The notes: a model not told the origin generated them from the letters alone. DNA of 64,000 nucleotides from Dipteronia dyeriana (GCA_032871835.1 CM065299.1:1487501-1551500); one strand, 5' to 3'; positions 35,901 to 48,421 are shown, counted from the stretch's first letter. Made by a program: numbers and translations.

Positions 35901-38498
35901 TACATAAGCCAAATAAGCTGAACATTGTTTCCTGAGCAACCGTCGGACAGTAATAGCAGAAATAACACAAGAAGGAAGAATCCGACGTTCACCACAGAAA
36001 ATAACATCCGACTCTCCTTGAAGTGTAAATTTTACCTCTTTTCGAAAACAATCTACAGTAGCATGGTGTATAGCCAGCCAATCCATTCCCAAAATAACAT
36101 CAAAATCATGTATATCAAGCGGAATCAAATCAACATGTAGCTCATGTTTACCGACTATAACCTTACTGTTTCTATATATATTCTCAGCCAATAAAGATTC
36201 ACCAATAGGTGTAGCCACTACCATACTAGAATCTAATGGTCTTAATTCTACATCTGTATACACCATAAAAGATCGAGATACAAAAGAATGAGTAGATCCA
36301 AGATCAATGAGAACATGAGCATCGTGGCCAAAAATTGTTAACATACCTGTAACGACATCTGGTGTGGTCTCGGCATCTTGCTGAGTCATGGCAAAAACCC
36401 TTGCCTGAGTACGAGGTCTACCCAACTGACCTCTCTGTTGGTTGTCTCAAACCCTTGTTGTTCTAACTTGGGTTTTCCCTGTAGTTGTAGATTCTCTTAC
36501 TCGGGATCCCCTTTGTCCTTGAATCTGACCAGCGCCACTTTGCATTGGTTGAAAACCTATCTTTCTTTCTTCATTGCCACCATAAACTAACTCGGGGCAA
36601 TCTCTTTTTAGATGTCCAGCCTGCCCACATTGATAACAACCTGATCTCCCTAAATAACACTTACCATCATGGTGTTTTCCGCAAGTCTTACATAGAGGAC
36701 GCCAACTTCTACCCATACTAACACTCTATTGCCGACTACCCATTGGTTGCTGGACTGAGGCTTGGCTAGAACCAGGTCCACGACTCTATTGATAGTTACT
36801 AGTCTGACCTGAAAAACTGCCTATTGCCTTAGGCATTTTTTCGTAAGAGCCTCCTACTGACCAGTTACTGCGCTTTTGCTTATGTTGTTCAAATCTGCGA
36901 GAGTCATTAAGGCCTCTCTCCACTCTCAATGCAGCTTCAAACAACTTACCAAACTCAACATGTCCAGAAGTAGTCACTATTGTCTTAATTTTCGATCGAA
37001 GTCTGTTGACGTCGATTTCTGGATTATACCAAAAAAAGCCAACAAGAATTGGATTTCAGCTATTGAATTAAAGAGAAAGAGATGCAAAGAGAGTAACAAA
37101 GACAAGTTTTATGTGGTAAAACTCTGATGGCCGGAGAAACATCCACGGGTGGTTGAAGGATCAACCAAGCCAAAATCCACTAAGAGAATAAGATGTTTAC
37201 AAGCTCTCGATCTCTCTTTTTTCTCTTTGTATTTACTATAATTGATGTATGCTATATTGCCTATATCTTTTCTGGACGAGATTATGGGTCTATTTATATG
37301 TTTATAGAACCCTAATTTGCCTTGTACAAGTAATACAGGATCTTTGTATTTAATTGTGATTCGGTTACTTTCTTGAGGTCGATTTGTCTTCTTTCCTGTT
37401 TCGGAGTCTCTTATGGAAATCGAGTGAGATTCTAGTAGTGCAGTTTAATTTGGACTTGTTTCCTTCTAAGAATGCAGCCTTCGTAAAGAAATCAAGTTAT
37501 TTCCTGATGGGGGACTCTTCTAATTTAATGCTCTATTTTATTTGGGATTCCTTCTTGATGGATATCGTCGCGTATTTAATGACTTAATCCGTATGAAATA
37601 AGCACCAAGTTCTTACTCGAGTCGTATTTATTCTCGAGTAAGAGTAATATCTGGTGGTCCCGAGTAGCACCGTTTGAGCCCGAGTGGAAGCATTGTTTAA
37701 CCAGTCCCGAGTGCTGTTAACTGATCCCGAGTAGGTTTTATTCAGTATATGCTTACTCGGGCTTTCTTCTCTTTAATGATGCCTTATAGGATATTTTTCG
37801 AATGCCCATTTGGGTGTCCACCTGGCTATTTTTTCCTTTCTGTCAATGACGTGTATGCTTGGTAAAATTAACATACTACAAAGTCCATCTTCGAATTTTC
37901 TACACTTATTTTCTTCATTAGCGACTACATACGGAGCAACCCTCGAAAGTTCTGTAAATTTCTTCTCATACTCTTCTACTGTCATAGATCCTTGTACTAG
38001 TTTGAAAAATTCAACTCTTTTCAAATCTTGATAGAAACGAGGATAATAATGATCATTAAACTGCTTCTTAAAATCCTCCCAAGTAATTCCTTCAGGAGTT
38101 CTTCATTGAACTGAGGCCCACCAATCATATGCTTTTTCCTTTAGCAAAAACGTAGCAAAAGAAACCTTTTGTTCATCGGTGCACCTCATAACTTCAAATA
38201 CACGTTCTAGTTCATTCAACCAAGAACTAGCACTATCTGGATCTCCTGTTCCATCAAAATTCGTAGCTCCCAACTTTCGTACACGCTCAATTGAATTTTC
38301 AGGCACTAGCGTTTGATACTGGACCATCGTAGTCAACAGTTCATCAATTCTATCCATTGGTTCTTCCCTAGGTTCCGGTACATGAGGTTGAGCTATAGGT
38401 GGTTGAGGGTGTGATTCTACCTCGTTTTCACCTTAGTTACCACTCCTCTCTCCAAGGTCAGCTACCGGTCTTGTGCGTAGGCGGCCAACTCGACGCAT
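32940..38498 (-). pseudogene. Chromovirus gag-pol with chromodomain, nonsense-broken
   Basis: The frame starts at ATG 38498 (MRRVGRLRTR) and stays in one frame to 32940 once the solo LTR is disregarded. Gag has a capsid domain (38357 to about 36780) and a CCHC knuckle CYQCGQAGHLKRDC. Protease shows [11 protein letters not shown], so the usual DSG or DTG is DLG here. RT has [20 protein letters not shown] and FIDDILIY, and RNase H has [10 protein letters not shown] and the DHKSLQYLF region. Integrase has the zinc motif (...CLICQQVKAEHQKP), MDFVVRLPRS, and FHPQTEGQSERTIQ. The C-terminus (EPIEILDRREQVLRTK...VKVLWRSHAVEEET) is chromodomain-like. In-frame stops include 38103, 36786, 36447, 35088, 34374, 34029 and 32997. 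Confidence 0.9.
37004..37880 (-). mobile_element. Solo LTR of the Tat family inserted in chromovirus gag
   Basis: The sequence starts TGTTGACGTCG and ends CATACTACA, matches the Tat LTRs at 2564 and 13779, and has a perfect 5-bp duplication AAGTC (36999-37003 and 37881-37885). It is 877 bp against about 808. It has an extra stretch of about 90 bp near 37561-37652 and only one copy of the 29-bp unit that is doubled in the complete element. The insertion interrupts gag without changing its frame. Confidence 0.92.
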
Positions 38499-38580
38499 GA
38501 TGCTGTTACAAAATCAAAGTTATGCTTAAATGCATGAAACTAAATGCAAACAATTACTCTGTGGTCTAAGGAATTATAAA

Positions 38581-38598
38581 CCGTGCCTCTGATACCAA
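38581..38598 (-). promoter_or_regulatory. Primer binding site of the chromovirus
   Basis: Beside the 5' LTR the minus strand reads TTGGTATCAGAGGCACGG. TGGTATCAGAG is complementary to the 3' end of plant initiator Met tRNA. Confidence 0.85.
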
Positions 38599-38600
38599 GT

Positions 38601-40252
38601 TAACAGGACCCACCCCGACTCCTCTTTTGAGTACGAGGCAGACCTTATGGGCTGAACTTTTACTATCATGATAAATGAACTTTCTATTGAGATTTCCATA
38701 GGAAATACTTGCTTTTAAACGTAAACAAAATGTAAGGAGAATATTGGAGAGTGCAAAAATATATATAATTGCAATTTCTTTTCTTATTTTCGTTTGTTAC
38801 AAAAAGTTTGTCAAAAATGACCGATCGGACCAAGAACTGACAACTTTAAAAACTAACACATCAGTCCGTCTTGACCAGAAATTCGAGCAGGCCGAGTAAG
38901 AAACCCAAGTAGGCCGAGTAGACAGAATAGGCCACGTGGGCCGAGTAGACCGAATAGGCCATGTGGGTCGAGTAGGTCAAAAGGGCCGAGTAGGCCGAAC
39001 AGACAGAGTAGAAATCCGACCATGCCTACCGTCCCGACCATGCCGACCTCATATTTCTAAATATGTACATGAAAATTTAAAATGCATGACTTTTATGCTT
39101 CATGATGTCATCGAGTGGAGCACCTCAAAACTTCTGAATCCGCACAACCGAGCAGCTACCTGGATAAATATTTAAGAGTGAAAAGATGAGCGCTAATGCC
39201 CAGTGAGTGAATGAAAACTTTTAAAAACACTTTTTTAAACCACTTTACAATAAGCATTCAGTAATACATGGTTAAAGATAATATATCTACTTTCGTACTT
39301 AATAAACTGAATAAACTGAATGCATCTCTTTTCGGAACAAGAGTAAGATACTTTATGAAATCTTAATATGCACCAAATTCATACCCAGGGATATCCTCAA
39401 TACGTAAGCCGAATTACTTCGGGGCAAACGCAGAGTCATGAATAACTTCTGGTCATACCCGTGCAGAGCGACTCAATTACTCTTTCTCTGGTCATGCTCG
39501 TGCAGAGCGACTCTATTTCTCTTTCTCTAGTCATGCACTTGCAGAGCGACTCATGACATACACATGTGTAGAACGGCCCTAAAAGCCAACCATAATCATA
39601 ACTGGGGAAGGGTACATACATGGTGCTTTTGTAGAAATCATAATCTCTTATTGATAATTCATAAAAATAATATAACTGATTCTGAATGCTAATATAAGCA
39701 TAAAACATATACTTTCAGTTCTCTGTATCATCACCATCATAAAAGATAATAAAGCTTAATTTTTTTTGCAACAATTAATCTTATGCATAAAGCTAGAAAC
39801 TTTTGAGTTAAAAACAAAACTGAAACTTAATTCACTCACAACTTAGACGTCAAGCTTAATTCGGACTGAGTATGCTAGGTTCCCTTACTTCGTCTCCTTT
39901 CCCTAACAATCACACAAGATCCAATTAGAAACTGGATATCAAAGAAGAATCAACTGAAATCTATAATCACGAGAGAGCTTCACTGACTTCTCCTTCTCTT
40001 TTCTTTCTTCTCTTTCCTTGCTTCCGCTGGATTCTACTGCTTTCTAGCTCTCAACGTTTATCCTCTAATATATATACTTATGGAAGGACACAACTGAAGT
40101 TGTGAGCTAATTAACTAAGCTCACAGCTGCCTGTCAGCCATACAATTCACTTAGGCTTACTCACCTTATGCATTTTCTGCTTCACGCTTATCCAATTTTA
40201 TTTTTTTTCAAATTGTGCATTTCAATTGGGCCTAAAAGACATGGGTGTTACA
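38601..40252 (-). repeat. 5' LTR of the chromovirus
   Basis: It is 1652 bp and paired with 31240-32903. The plus-strand start is TAACAGG, where the partner has the canonical TGACAGG, so the terminal CA of the minus strand has mutated. Confidence 0.92.
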
Positions 40253-40257
40253 GTTTT

Positions 40258-40968
40258 GATAAACACTATTGAAAACTTAACGTTAAGATTTAATATCCAA
40301 TACCTCAAAACATCCATATAATGGTATTCTACTCTCATTCAATAAATGGAGTCACGATGTCCATAACTATAAATGAAGTCCTCTATCGATTAACAAATGA
40401 ATACCACCAAACTATTAAGGATAGACTATGCTATATAATCATACTCATTGATAGGTCAAATGATAACACTTGTAACCATAAGTCCATCATTTATCTCAGG
40501 ATTGAGATAGACTCTCTGATTATCTTCAAATGAAAACTTTTATCTATTGACGGTTCTAGATAAAGTATTTCATTTTGATCCTATTCAATGCACCCAGTGC
40601 ACTAGATTATTTTGCCCAAAGACACCACACTTTGATGATTTTAGACTCATCATAACACATTTGATCTCACTCAAATGCTAGCAAAAGAATCTACAACTTT
40701 GACAAGATAAAAGCGCCCAACCTTCTATCTTAAGTTGTGAATATTATTCAAGACTAACTAAAGAATTGTGTCTACCTCATACATATCTAGATGTATGAAT
40801 AGTTCTTCTTTTCTCATAGTCTTTTGACCTTATGATTATTTACTTTTGACAATTATAATAATTAAACTATAAATGTTATAAGATTTGTTAAACTAGAAAT
40901 CACTTTATTCATATGAAAAGATTGTTAATTACAATATTGCACTCATGCTATCGAGCATAATCCTAACA
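40258..40968 (-). repeat. Left (3') LTR of the long copia element, part 2
   Basis: It continues the LTR after the nested gypsy insertion and matches 50190-50900. It ends ATCCTAACA at 40968, next to the purine tract. Confidence 0.9.
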
Positions 40969-41020
40969 ATCTCCCACTTGCTCTATAGCAAATGTGTCAT
41001 ATCTCTCATCCCCATGTTCT

Positions 41021-44000
41021 CTAGATACCCATCAAAACTCTTTTGAGGAAGAACTTTGTAAAGGGATCAGCTAGATTTTCTGCTGACGCGATCTTGGTAA
41101 TCGTCACGTCACCCTTATGCACAATTTCCCTTAGAAGGTGATACTTTCTTTCAATGTGTTTATCTCTCTTATGACTTCTTGGTTCTCTCGAATTTAGCCA
41201 CTGCTCCACTATTGTCACAATAGATAGTGATCTGCTTATTCGCTTCAGGAACCACTTCCAAGTCAATCAAGAATTGGCGGAGCCAGACAGTCTCTTTAGC
41301 AGCCTCGCATGCGGCAACATACTCGGCTTCCATGGTGGAATCAGTAATAAAAGATTGCTTGATACTCTTCCATATGACTGCCTCTCCTCCAATGGTAAAC
41401 ACAGATCCTGATGTCGATCTCCTGGAGTCAGAATCTGACTGAAAATCAGAATCTATATACCCAACGGGAATTAAATCCCCTCCAGAGTATACAAGCATAT
41501 AATCTCTCGTTCTCTTAAGATACTTGAAAATATGCTTGACTGTCGTCCAGTGATCAGGACCAGGTTTCGATTGAAACCTACTAACTACGCCTACAGCAAA
41601 ACAAATATCTGGTCTAGTACAGAGCATTGCATACATGAGACTTCCAACTACTGATGCATATGGAACCCTACTCATGAATTGCTCTTCATGCTCATTCTTA
41701 GGAACTTGTTCCTTAGAAAGTTTGATTCCATGCCTGAAAGGTAACATACCTTTCTTTGGAATCTTGCATGGAAAATCTAGACAAGATTTTATCTATGTAT
41801 GAAGCTTGGGATAATGCAATCGTTCTATTCTTTCTATTCTTTCTATCCTTTATGACTTGAATACCAAGAATATAACTTGCTTCTCCTAAGTCCTTCATAT
41901 CAAATTGTTTTACTAACCATTCTTTTATTGATGTCAATACACCTACATCGTTTCCGATGAGTAGTATATCATCAACGTAAAGAACTAGGAAAATCAACTT
42001 GTCGCCTTTAATCCTTTTGTATACACAAGGTTCATCAAGGTTTTGAATAAATCCAAAACCTTTAACGGCTTGATCGAACCTTATGTTCTAGGATCTGGAT
42101 GCTTGCTTCAATCCATATATGGATCTTTACATCTTGCATACCCTTTCCTCTTGGCCCTTTTCAATGAATCCTTCTGGTTGCATCATATAGATGCTTTTGT
42201 CAAGACTTCCATTAAGGAAAGCTGTCTTGACGTCCATTTGCCAAATCTCTAGGTCTAGAGATGCCGCAATGGATAAGAGTATCCTAATGGATTTAAGTAT
42301 GACCACAGGAGAGAAAGTTTCTTCATAATCGATACCTTCTTTCTGTGTATAACATTTAGCTACCAATCTAGCTTTATAGGTTTCCACCTTTCCACCCATT
42401 CCTCTTTTCCTCTTGTATACCCACTTGCACCCGATGGGTTTTATCCCTTTAGGCAAGTCTACAAGAGACCAGACTTTATTTTTGAACATAGATTCAATTT
42501 CGGATTGCATTGCCTTTTGCCAATGGCGACAATCAACATCTTCCATTGCTTCCTTGTACGTATAGGGATCATCATTATTTGGAAGATTCTCTATAGATTC
42601 TCTACAGATTCTCCTAGACCGATGTATATTTTAGGTTGTCTAACAACCCTCCCACTACGACGAGGTATGGTGGATTGTTGATCTTGTGTTGGTATGGAAT
42701 TTACAATTGGGCTTGATTGCGAAACCTCTTGTGGAATTGTATCTCCTAAAAGCTCATTTAGGATAATTCTACTTTTAGGCACAAAATTATTCATATAGCC
42801 CTCTTCTAGAAATTTAGCATTTGTCGAAACAAATACTTTAAGATCTGAAGGACTATAAAAATAATATCCTTTTGTTCCTTTTGGATACCCTACAAATATA
42901 CATGTTTCTGAACGGGACTCCATCTTTTCTGTCTTTCCTTTTAAAACGTGCGCAGGACATCCAAATATCCTTAAGTGTTGTAAACTAGGCTTTCGCCCAG
43001 TCCACAACTCATGCAGTGTTTTAGGAACCGACTTAGATGGTACATCGTTTAGAATATACATGGCAGTTTGTAAAGCATATCCCCAAAAAGAACTAGGGAG
43101 CGTTGAATAACTCAACATAGACCTAACCATATCCAAAAGAGTTCTATTTCTCCTTTCTGCCACCCCATTTTGTTAAGGTGTGCCTGGTGCAGAAAACTAA
43201 GAAATTATTCCATTATCAATAAGATATTACTGAAACTCACCAGATAGATATTCTCCACCACGATCGTACCTCAAGATTTTTATACGTTTCTCAAGTTGAT
43301 TTTCTACTTCAGCTTTAAATGCTTTGAACATATCAAAAGCATCCGACTTATGTCTCATGAGATACACATAGCCAAATCTTGAGTGATCATCCGTGAAAGT
43401 GATGAAGTACTCATATCCACCTCTAGCTTGAATGCTCATAGGTCCACACACATCTGTGTGTATCAATCCTAAACATTCAATGGCTCTTGCTCTTTTGGTC
43501 GTAAACGACCTTTTGGTCATTTTACCTTCCAAACAAGATTCACAAGTTGGTAGATCATCAACCTTTAAGTCACTTAGAGGTCCGTCACATACCAATCTTT
43601 TAATCCTAGTAAGGTTAATATGACCTAGGCGCAAATGCCACATGTAGGTTTCATCTTTTGATAATTTTACTCTTTTGTGATTATGTTCCGTTGATTCCGT
43701 GTCTAACAAGTGAGAGATATTTCCATGCAAATAGAGTAAACTGTTTTCCAATATACCTTTCCAAATAATTTTGTCATTCTTACTAATAATAAATGCTTAA
43801 TTAAAAGTAACCGAATAACCAAATTTATTTAAACAAGAAACTGAAATTAAATTTCTCTTGAATTGAGGTACATAATAAACGTTTATTAAATTTAAATGCC
43901 TACTAAGAATCAAAATTGATTCTAATATCTCCCACTACACTAGTAGACACCAACGCTCCATTGCCAAAATGCAAGTTGAATTCATTCTTATTCAGTCTAT

Positions 44001-44200
44001 TCCTCTAACCCTTTTAACCACAAAGGAAACACTTCCCTTTGATCTTGGTTACTTTCTTGGTCTCTTTCTAAGAAGGCCCAAGTTGTTTTTTCCTCTGTTA
44101 TTACTTAACCTTCTGACAGGTCTTAACAATAGCAATTTTACCAACCATATGAATCCCTGTCTAGAGACATCATAATATCGGCAGCAGTCTCCATTCCTTC
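41021..44200 (-). pseudogene. Degenerate pol and gag end of the long copia element
   Basis: On the minus strand a broken knuckle (KCFLCG) lies near 44000-44060 and a protease-linker stretch (NGALVSTSV) near 43970. Integrase spans 42591-43751 with WHLRLGHINLTR, HTDVCGPM, YDRGGEYLSGEF and [15 protein letters not shown]. Reverse transcriptase spans 41713-42546 with GCKWVYKRKRG, QMDVKTAFLNG and LYVDDILLIG. RNase H spans 41021-41747 with YIDSDFQSDSDSRRSTSG and MEAEYVAACEAAKE. Stops cluster near 43150-43226, and shifts occur between 43163 and 42546 and between 41997 and 41747. It cannot make a working polyprotein. Confidence 0.88.
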
Positions 44201-45589
44201 ATGTTGCTGTTGCAACATGTTGGAAATGATGGCCATAATGTAACGTACATTTAGCCATCTCATCTAAAGACTTCCACTACTGATACTCATCTCTTTGCTC
44301 ATGAGTAGATTCATTAGTTTTTGTGGTTAAGGAATATACAGAATGAACTTATACATTTCAATTTGCAACAACAACCCAATATTCCTTTTCCATGTGACAT
44401 AATTATCATTAGTTTAAAGTATTATCTTTTTAGGATATTGATTAGGGATGTGGTTATGATTTCTTTTTAATAACAAAAATTATATAAGTAAATAATCATG
44501 ATACAACACTTTTGAATATTTATCTTGAATTAAATGAAATAATTCAATCGTAAAAATTCAACGGTGATCCAACACCCATAAATGTCACGCCGCCTCCTTT
44601 GGGAGTTCACAACATTTACTAGTTGGACTAGGTCCCACCTAATTGTTAACATAACAACCAACGTTTTCTATTTTAGCCTTGCAATTTTATTAATAAGAAC
44701 TCTTGGGAGGATATTAATAAAATTACATTAAGTGTGTTACCAAGTTATCTACCATCAATATAATCCCTCACGAATATCCCTCATTTGAGAGTAGATATTT
44801 GACGGACACGTCGTTGCAGTGTCATCAAATATGAACATTTAAGTTCGACCTCGCAAGCGTGCGAGTCACAGAGACTAGCACAGCGGCAAGCAAGGATCGT
44901 TCCACAGGGAGGTGGAATTCACCGATCGTCTCTAGTTCTAGCTATTATTACAACACTCCGAGCGAACTCGTGTGTTGCACATGCGAAAGAATAGGTTGAA
45001 AAGTAAATGCAAAACTAACCTAGAAAACTACAGAAATAAACAATATATACAATGATAGGATGAGATGGAGTGATCTGGAATGTAAATGGTTACACTAAGC
45101 AAATGACTGCACCATAGCAATCACACAATTTCATACAACATGCATAGTCCAGGATGAATGCCGTGCTCACTTAATCCTCGCCAATTGCCCTCACTCCAGC
45201 GACAATCGACTATACCGAAATGCACCAACAACCTATCTCTCGATGGTTGTCCAAATTGCACTCGTTTCATTAAGAACAATGAGAGACATGTAGTGACAAT
45301 ACGTGCAAAACCGTGCGCAAGCTCTACACGTAGTGGCCAATCTACTAAATGCACGTTGAGTGCTTCACCTCTCGGTCCATCACACACAACCTAGGTTCAA
45401 TGAAGGGGTGGCTAACCACTCAAGGCTTTAAGCATTTCGAAGGGCCACTAAACCAATAACAAGCATATGCAATGAAATAGGTAACAATACTAGGTTTATA
45501 TCAAATTCCTAATGAATGAAAGTACACATCGAAAAAGAGACAAAGATACAAGGAAAGAAATACAAAATAGATAGAACTGAGACCCCTCA

Positions 45590-45664
45590 TCCGTAACCGG
45601 GAATCGAACACCGGATCTTCTCGGGTGTCAATCCGAGTTGTCCTCACCACTGGACGACAACGGC
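45590..45664 (-). pseudogene. tRNA-Glu-like relic
   Basis: The minus strand reads like a plant tRNA-Glu gene: the D-arm box GTCGTCCAGTGG, an anticodon stem CTCGG/CCGAG as in tRNA-Glu(UUC), and a T-arm GTTCGATTCCCGG. The anticodon loop has 8 bases (ATTGACAC) instead of 7, an extra T interrupts the T stem, and the acceptor stem mispairs. It is therefore a pseudogene or a tRNA-derived part of a mobile element. Confidence 0.65.
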
Positions 45665-46684
45665 GTTCTCCAATCTCATGAATGCACAACCCCCTTAACA
45701 AGAGAGAGCTCTCTCCTAATCTCTCTAGACTCCCTAAGATTGATGAATACGAATGGAAAATATGTTCACCTAACACTAATGTGCATCAATGCAATTGCTA
45801 AGACATTAAGTACATTCAATATGAATTAAGGGTTCATCCTCTTTATTTGGGAATTATCCCTAAACCAATTCACCACCCAATCCGGCCAAGAAAGGGCAAT
45901 TGTGTCCTAAAAAGACCCATTAAGTGCAAGGAAATGAACCAAAGCCAATTTAGCACCTAAATGTATGAACTAGCCTTTTCCACTCTTTAGGGGAAAAAAT
46001 CCTCAATCACTCAAATCAATCAATACATGGCATTTTGGTCATCCATTAACATACAAACAATCATGGGAAACTAAATTAATCTACTTCTACATTAAATTAC
46101 ACTACTCCTAATCCCAATCATGCATACATATCAATTTCAAGCCATTCATACACATACATATCATAAGAAGAGCATTAAAACATATAATTTCAAGAGCAAA
46201 ACAAAACCCAAATGAATTTAAGTACAAAAATACATATATAGCACATGTGAAAGGTTTACAAATTCCCAATTCGGGGTTGCACAATTAAGAAAACAAGAAA
46301 TACAAAGAGAATGAGTAAATAGAAACAACCCTTGGAGAAAACTCCTCCTAGAGCTCTTTACCATGCTTGGCTCGTTTTTGGTCAAAGACCTCTCCTATAT
46401 CCTTGCAATCTACTCTCAATTGGGTGGATGATGTGTATAAAAGGGTAGTGGAGGTGTATGGTGAGCTCCCATGGAGGAAAAATCTCCATGGGAGCTTGAA
46501 TCACTCACTTCTTTGGTGAAGAAGATGGAGGTTCGGTTTTGGGGTGTGGGGGCTGTGTTTGGGGGGATAGATGGGGAAGAGAACCCTCTTTAGTGAAGAG
46601 AAAATAGGGTATTTATAGTGTTGAGAGGTTAGGGCAAGAATTGGGTGTGAAAAGACAAGATTGCCCCCTCAAAAACGGGCTGAA

Positions 46685-46820
46685 AGTGGCAATTCTGGGC
46701 ACGGGCCCTGGTGAGGGGTGCGCTGGTCGACCAACGCTTCACCATCGCCAACCTACTAGTATTTTTGCGCTGGTGAGGGTGCGCTGGTCGAGTGGAGCTT
46801 CACCAGCGCCAGCAGCGTGC
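46685..46820. repeat. Two GCGCTGGTCGA hairpin-like repeats
   Basis: The word GGTGAGGG(G)TGCGCTGGTCGA occurs twice, each followed by a near-inverse (CAACGCTTCACC or GCTTCACCAGCGC). The first contains the palindrome TGGTCGACCA. The GC content contrasts with the AT-rich surroundings. Confidence 0.7.
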
Positions 46821-47735
46821 ACCGTTACGAAAATGGCCATAACTTCCTTTAGAAAACCCGAAATCACGATCCTTAAAGTGAATTAGAAAGAAGGCATCCG
46901 GTTCTTTCCGAAAAGTGGTAATGGAAAATGTAGTTCGATCTGAGGAGGAAGATATGGTCCCCGAAAGTTGGGTATTCTGCATAAAGCTCTGCTGCTGTCG
47001 TGTTTCCAGTCTTGCGCACAGTTACAAAAACAAACATATCTCCCTATAGAAAACCCGGAATTGCAATCTGTAAAAACCGCTGGAAAGAAGACTTCTGGGG
47101 ATTTCTAAAACTAGGTGGTACGAAACCCAGTTCACTTTGAGGATGGATATATAGACCCCGAAATTTGGGGGTTCTGCACAGTTCATTTCCATTTCAGCTC
47201 ATCTAACCTCCAAAACTCTTCAATTAAGCTCAAATACCTTCCGTAGGGAACTTGTACCTACACAAGGCTTACAAAAACATTAAATACCAAAATATGCTTG
47301 AAAACGAGAACAAAAGATAGGTAATGGGGACCTCAAATAGGTATATAAATTGTTCCGATCAATATCGTTTGGGCTAATTGTCTAGTCTATCCTTGTAAGG
47401 AAGTATCTTGCTAAATTCCATTCATGAATACCTCTTGGGAGGTTATTCACGAAACATAAAGCTCAACTAAACTTGGAGGCTGCAGGTGTTCCAAAACACC
47501 TTCTCCCACTCAATTGTTTAAGGCGTGTGATCGAATTCCAAAGAATGATTTACCAAGTTATCTAGATGCCAATTTAGATACTTAAACCATTCAATGCATG
47601 TTCATAACAAAAGAGATATATGAGTGGCACTCCTATTCTATATGACATGTTATCAAACAATGACAAACATTGCAATATTTACAAAAATATAAATAGCTAC
47701 AATTTTGGTCCATCCTAGAAAAACAAGTAAATTAC

Positions 47736-48241
47736 ATATATTATGGAATACAAGAACTCCTTTCTTGGTGAACAAGTCTTCACGCGACCTTCGTCGTTCG
47801 GACTCCATCGGCTACCTCCCATGGGCGTGCGCACCCCTTGCCCTTACCCATGGGCGTGCGCATGTCAAGAGCCCATAAAGGGCTGCCATGCGCAGCCCAT
47901 GGCTACAACAAGGGCTGCTGTGCGCAGCCCATGCCACAACAAACGTGGTTGTGCGCTCTTCGCACGCACGTTCGTTGTTACGGCTCGCACAGTCCCAAAC
48001 TTGTTCTGGTTACTTCTAATTCTTCAAATTTTTGAGTCTTCGAAACTTGAATGTATTACAGAAGAATTTACATAACAAAATACTGCAGTTTTTTTTATTA
48101 CAACAACAAAATAAAAAAAAACTTAGCAACTACCAAGAAGGAAATTATGACGATAATAGACCACCATTCTTGTTACAATCCCAAAATAAAATTACATTGA
48201 AATTATAGAACCAAAATTGAGCAATAAAAAACCACATATAA

Positions 48242-48281
<40 letters not shown>

Positions 48282-48403
48282 TCCATACATTCCAATGTAA
48301 ATATATATACGAATACCTAGAGTGCCATCTCTTTCTAAAACATGAATACATACAATAAAAAGAAAAAGATTCACGAACATACATCAATTAATCAAGGGTA
48401 CAA
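47736..48403. other. Leader of the long copia element with GC-rich repeats and an AT run
   Basis: At 47818-47935 the words CCCATGGGCGTGCGCA (twice) and GGGCTGC...TGCGCAGCCCATG (twice) form direct and partly inverted repeats. An AT microsatellite lies at 48246-48278. ORFs here are a by-product of composition. Confidence 0.6.
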
Positions 48404-48420
48404 CCTGGCTCTAATACCAA
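48404..48420 (-). promoter_or_regulatory. Primer binding site of the long copia element
   Basis: The minus strand next to the 5' LTR reads TTGGTATTAGAGCCAGG, one base off the initiator Met tRNA complement. Confidence 0.8.
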
Positions 48421-48421
48421 T

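Larger units (their letters stand above)
31240..40252 (-). mobile_element. Ty3/gypsy chromovirus (Tekay/Del-like) nested in the copia LTR
   Basis: Two LTRs (31240-32903 and 38601-40252) with plus-strand ends TGACAGG/TAACAGG and GGGTGTTACA enclose a gag-pol frame on the minus strand. The target duplication is GTTTC at 31235-31239 and GTTTT at 40253-40257, differing at one base. The intact copia LTR confirms that sequence resumes across this insertion (joining 31234 to 40258). The primer site matches initiator Met tRNA. A chromodomain-type C-terminus places it among plant chromoviruses, most like Tekay/Del. A solo LTR of the Tat family sits within gag. Confidence 0.93.
44201..47735. other. Non-coding interior of the copia element with an unclassified insert
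   Basis: No intact gene is seen. Bases 44201-44800 are probably decayed gag and leader. From about 44820 to 47340 the sequence looks foreign: it starts TGTCATCAAATATG, has the phrase GATCGTTCCACAGGGAGG common in gypsy LTR ends (minus strand), a tRNA-like relic, and two GC-rich hairpins. I found no paired LTR or target duplication. Words such as TCTTGGGAGG and ACCAAGTTATCTA occur on both sides (44700-44750 and 47438-47570). Confidence 0.45.

Noticed and set aside
45590..45664. Functional tRNA-Glu gene
   Set aside because: Eight-base anticodon loop, extra base in the T stem and poor acceptor pairing.
44826..47370. AATAT direct repeats as the target duplication of the unclassified insert
   Set aside because: The enclosed sequence would not start TG and end CA; five AT bases match easily by chance.
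47743..48075. 110-codon ORF in the copia leader
   Set aside because: It arises from GC-rich repeats; no domain and no splice or promoter context.
48145..48387. Minus ORFs with IYIYIY runs
   Set aside because: They translate an AT microsatellite.
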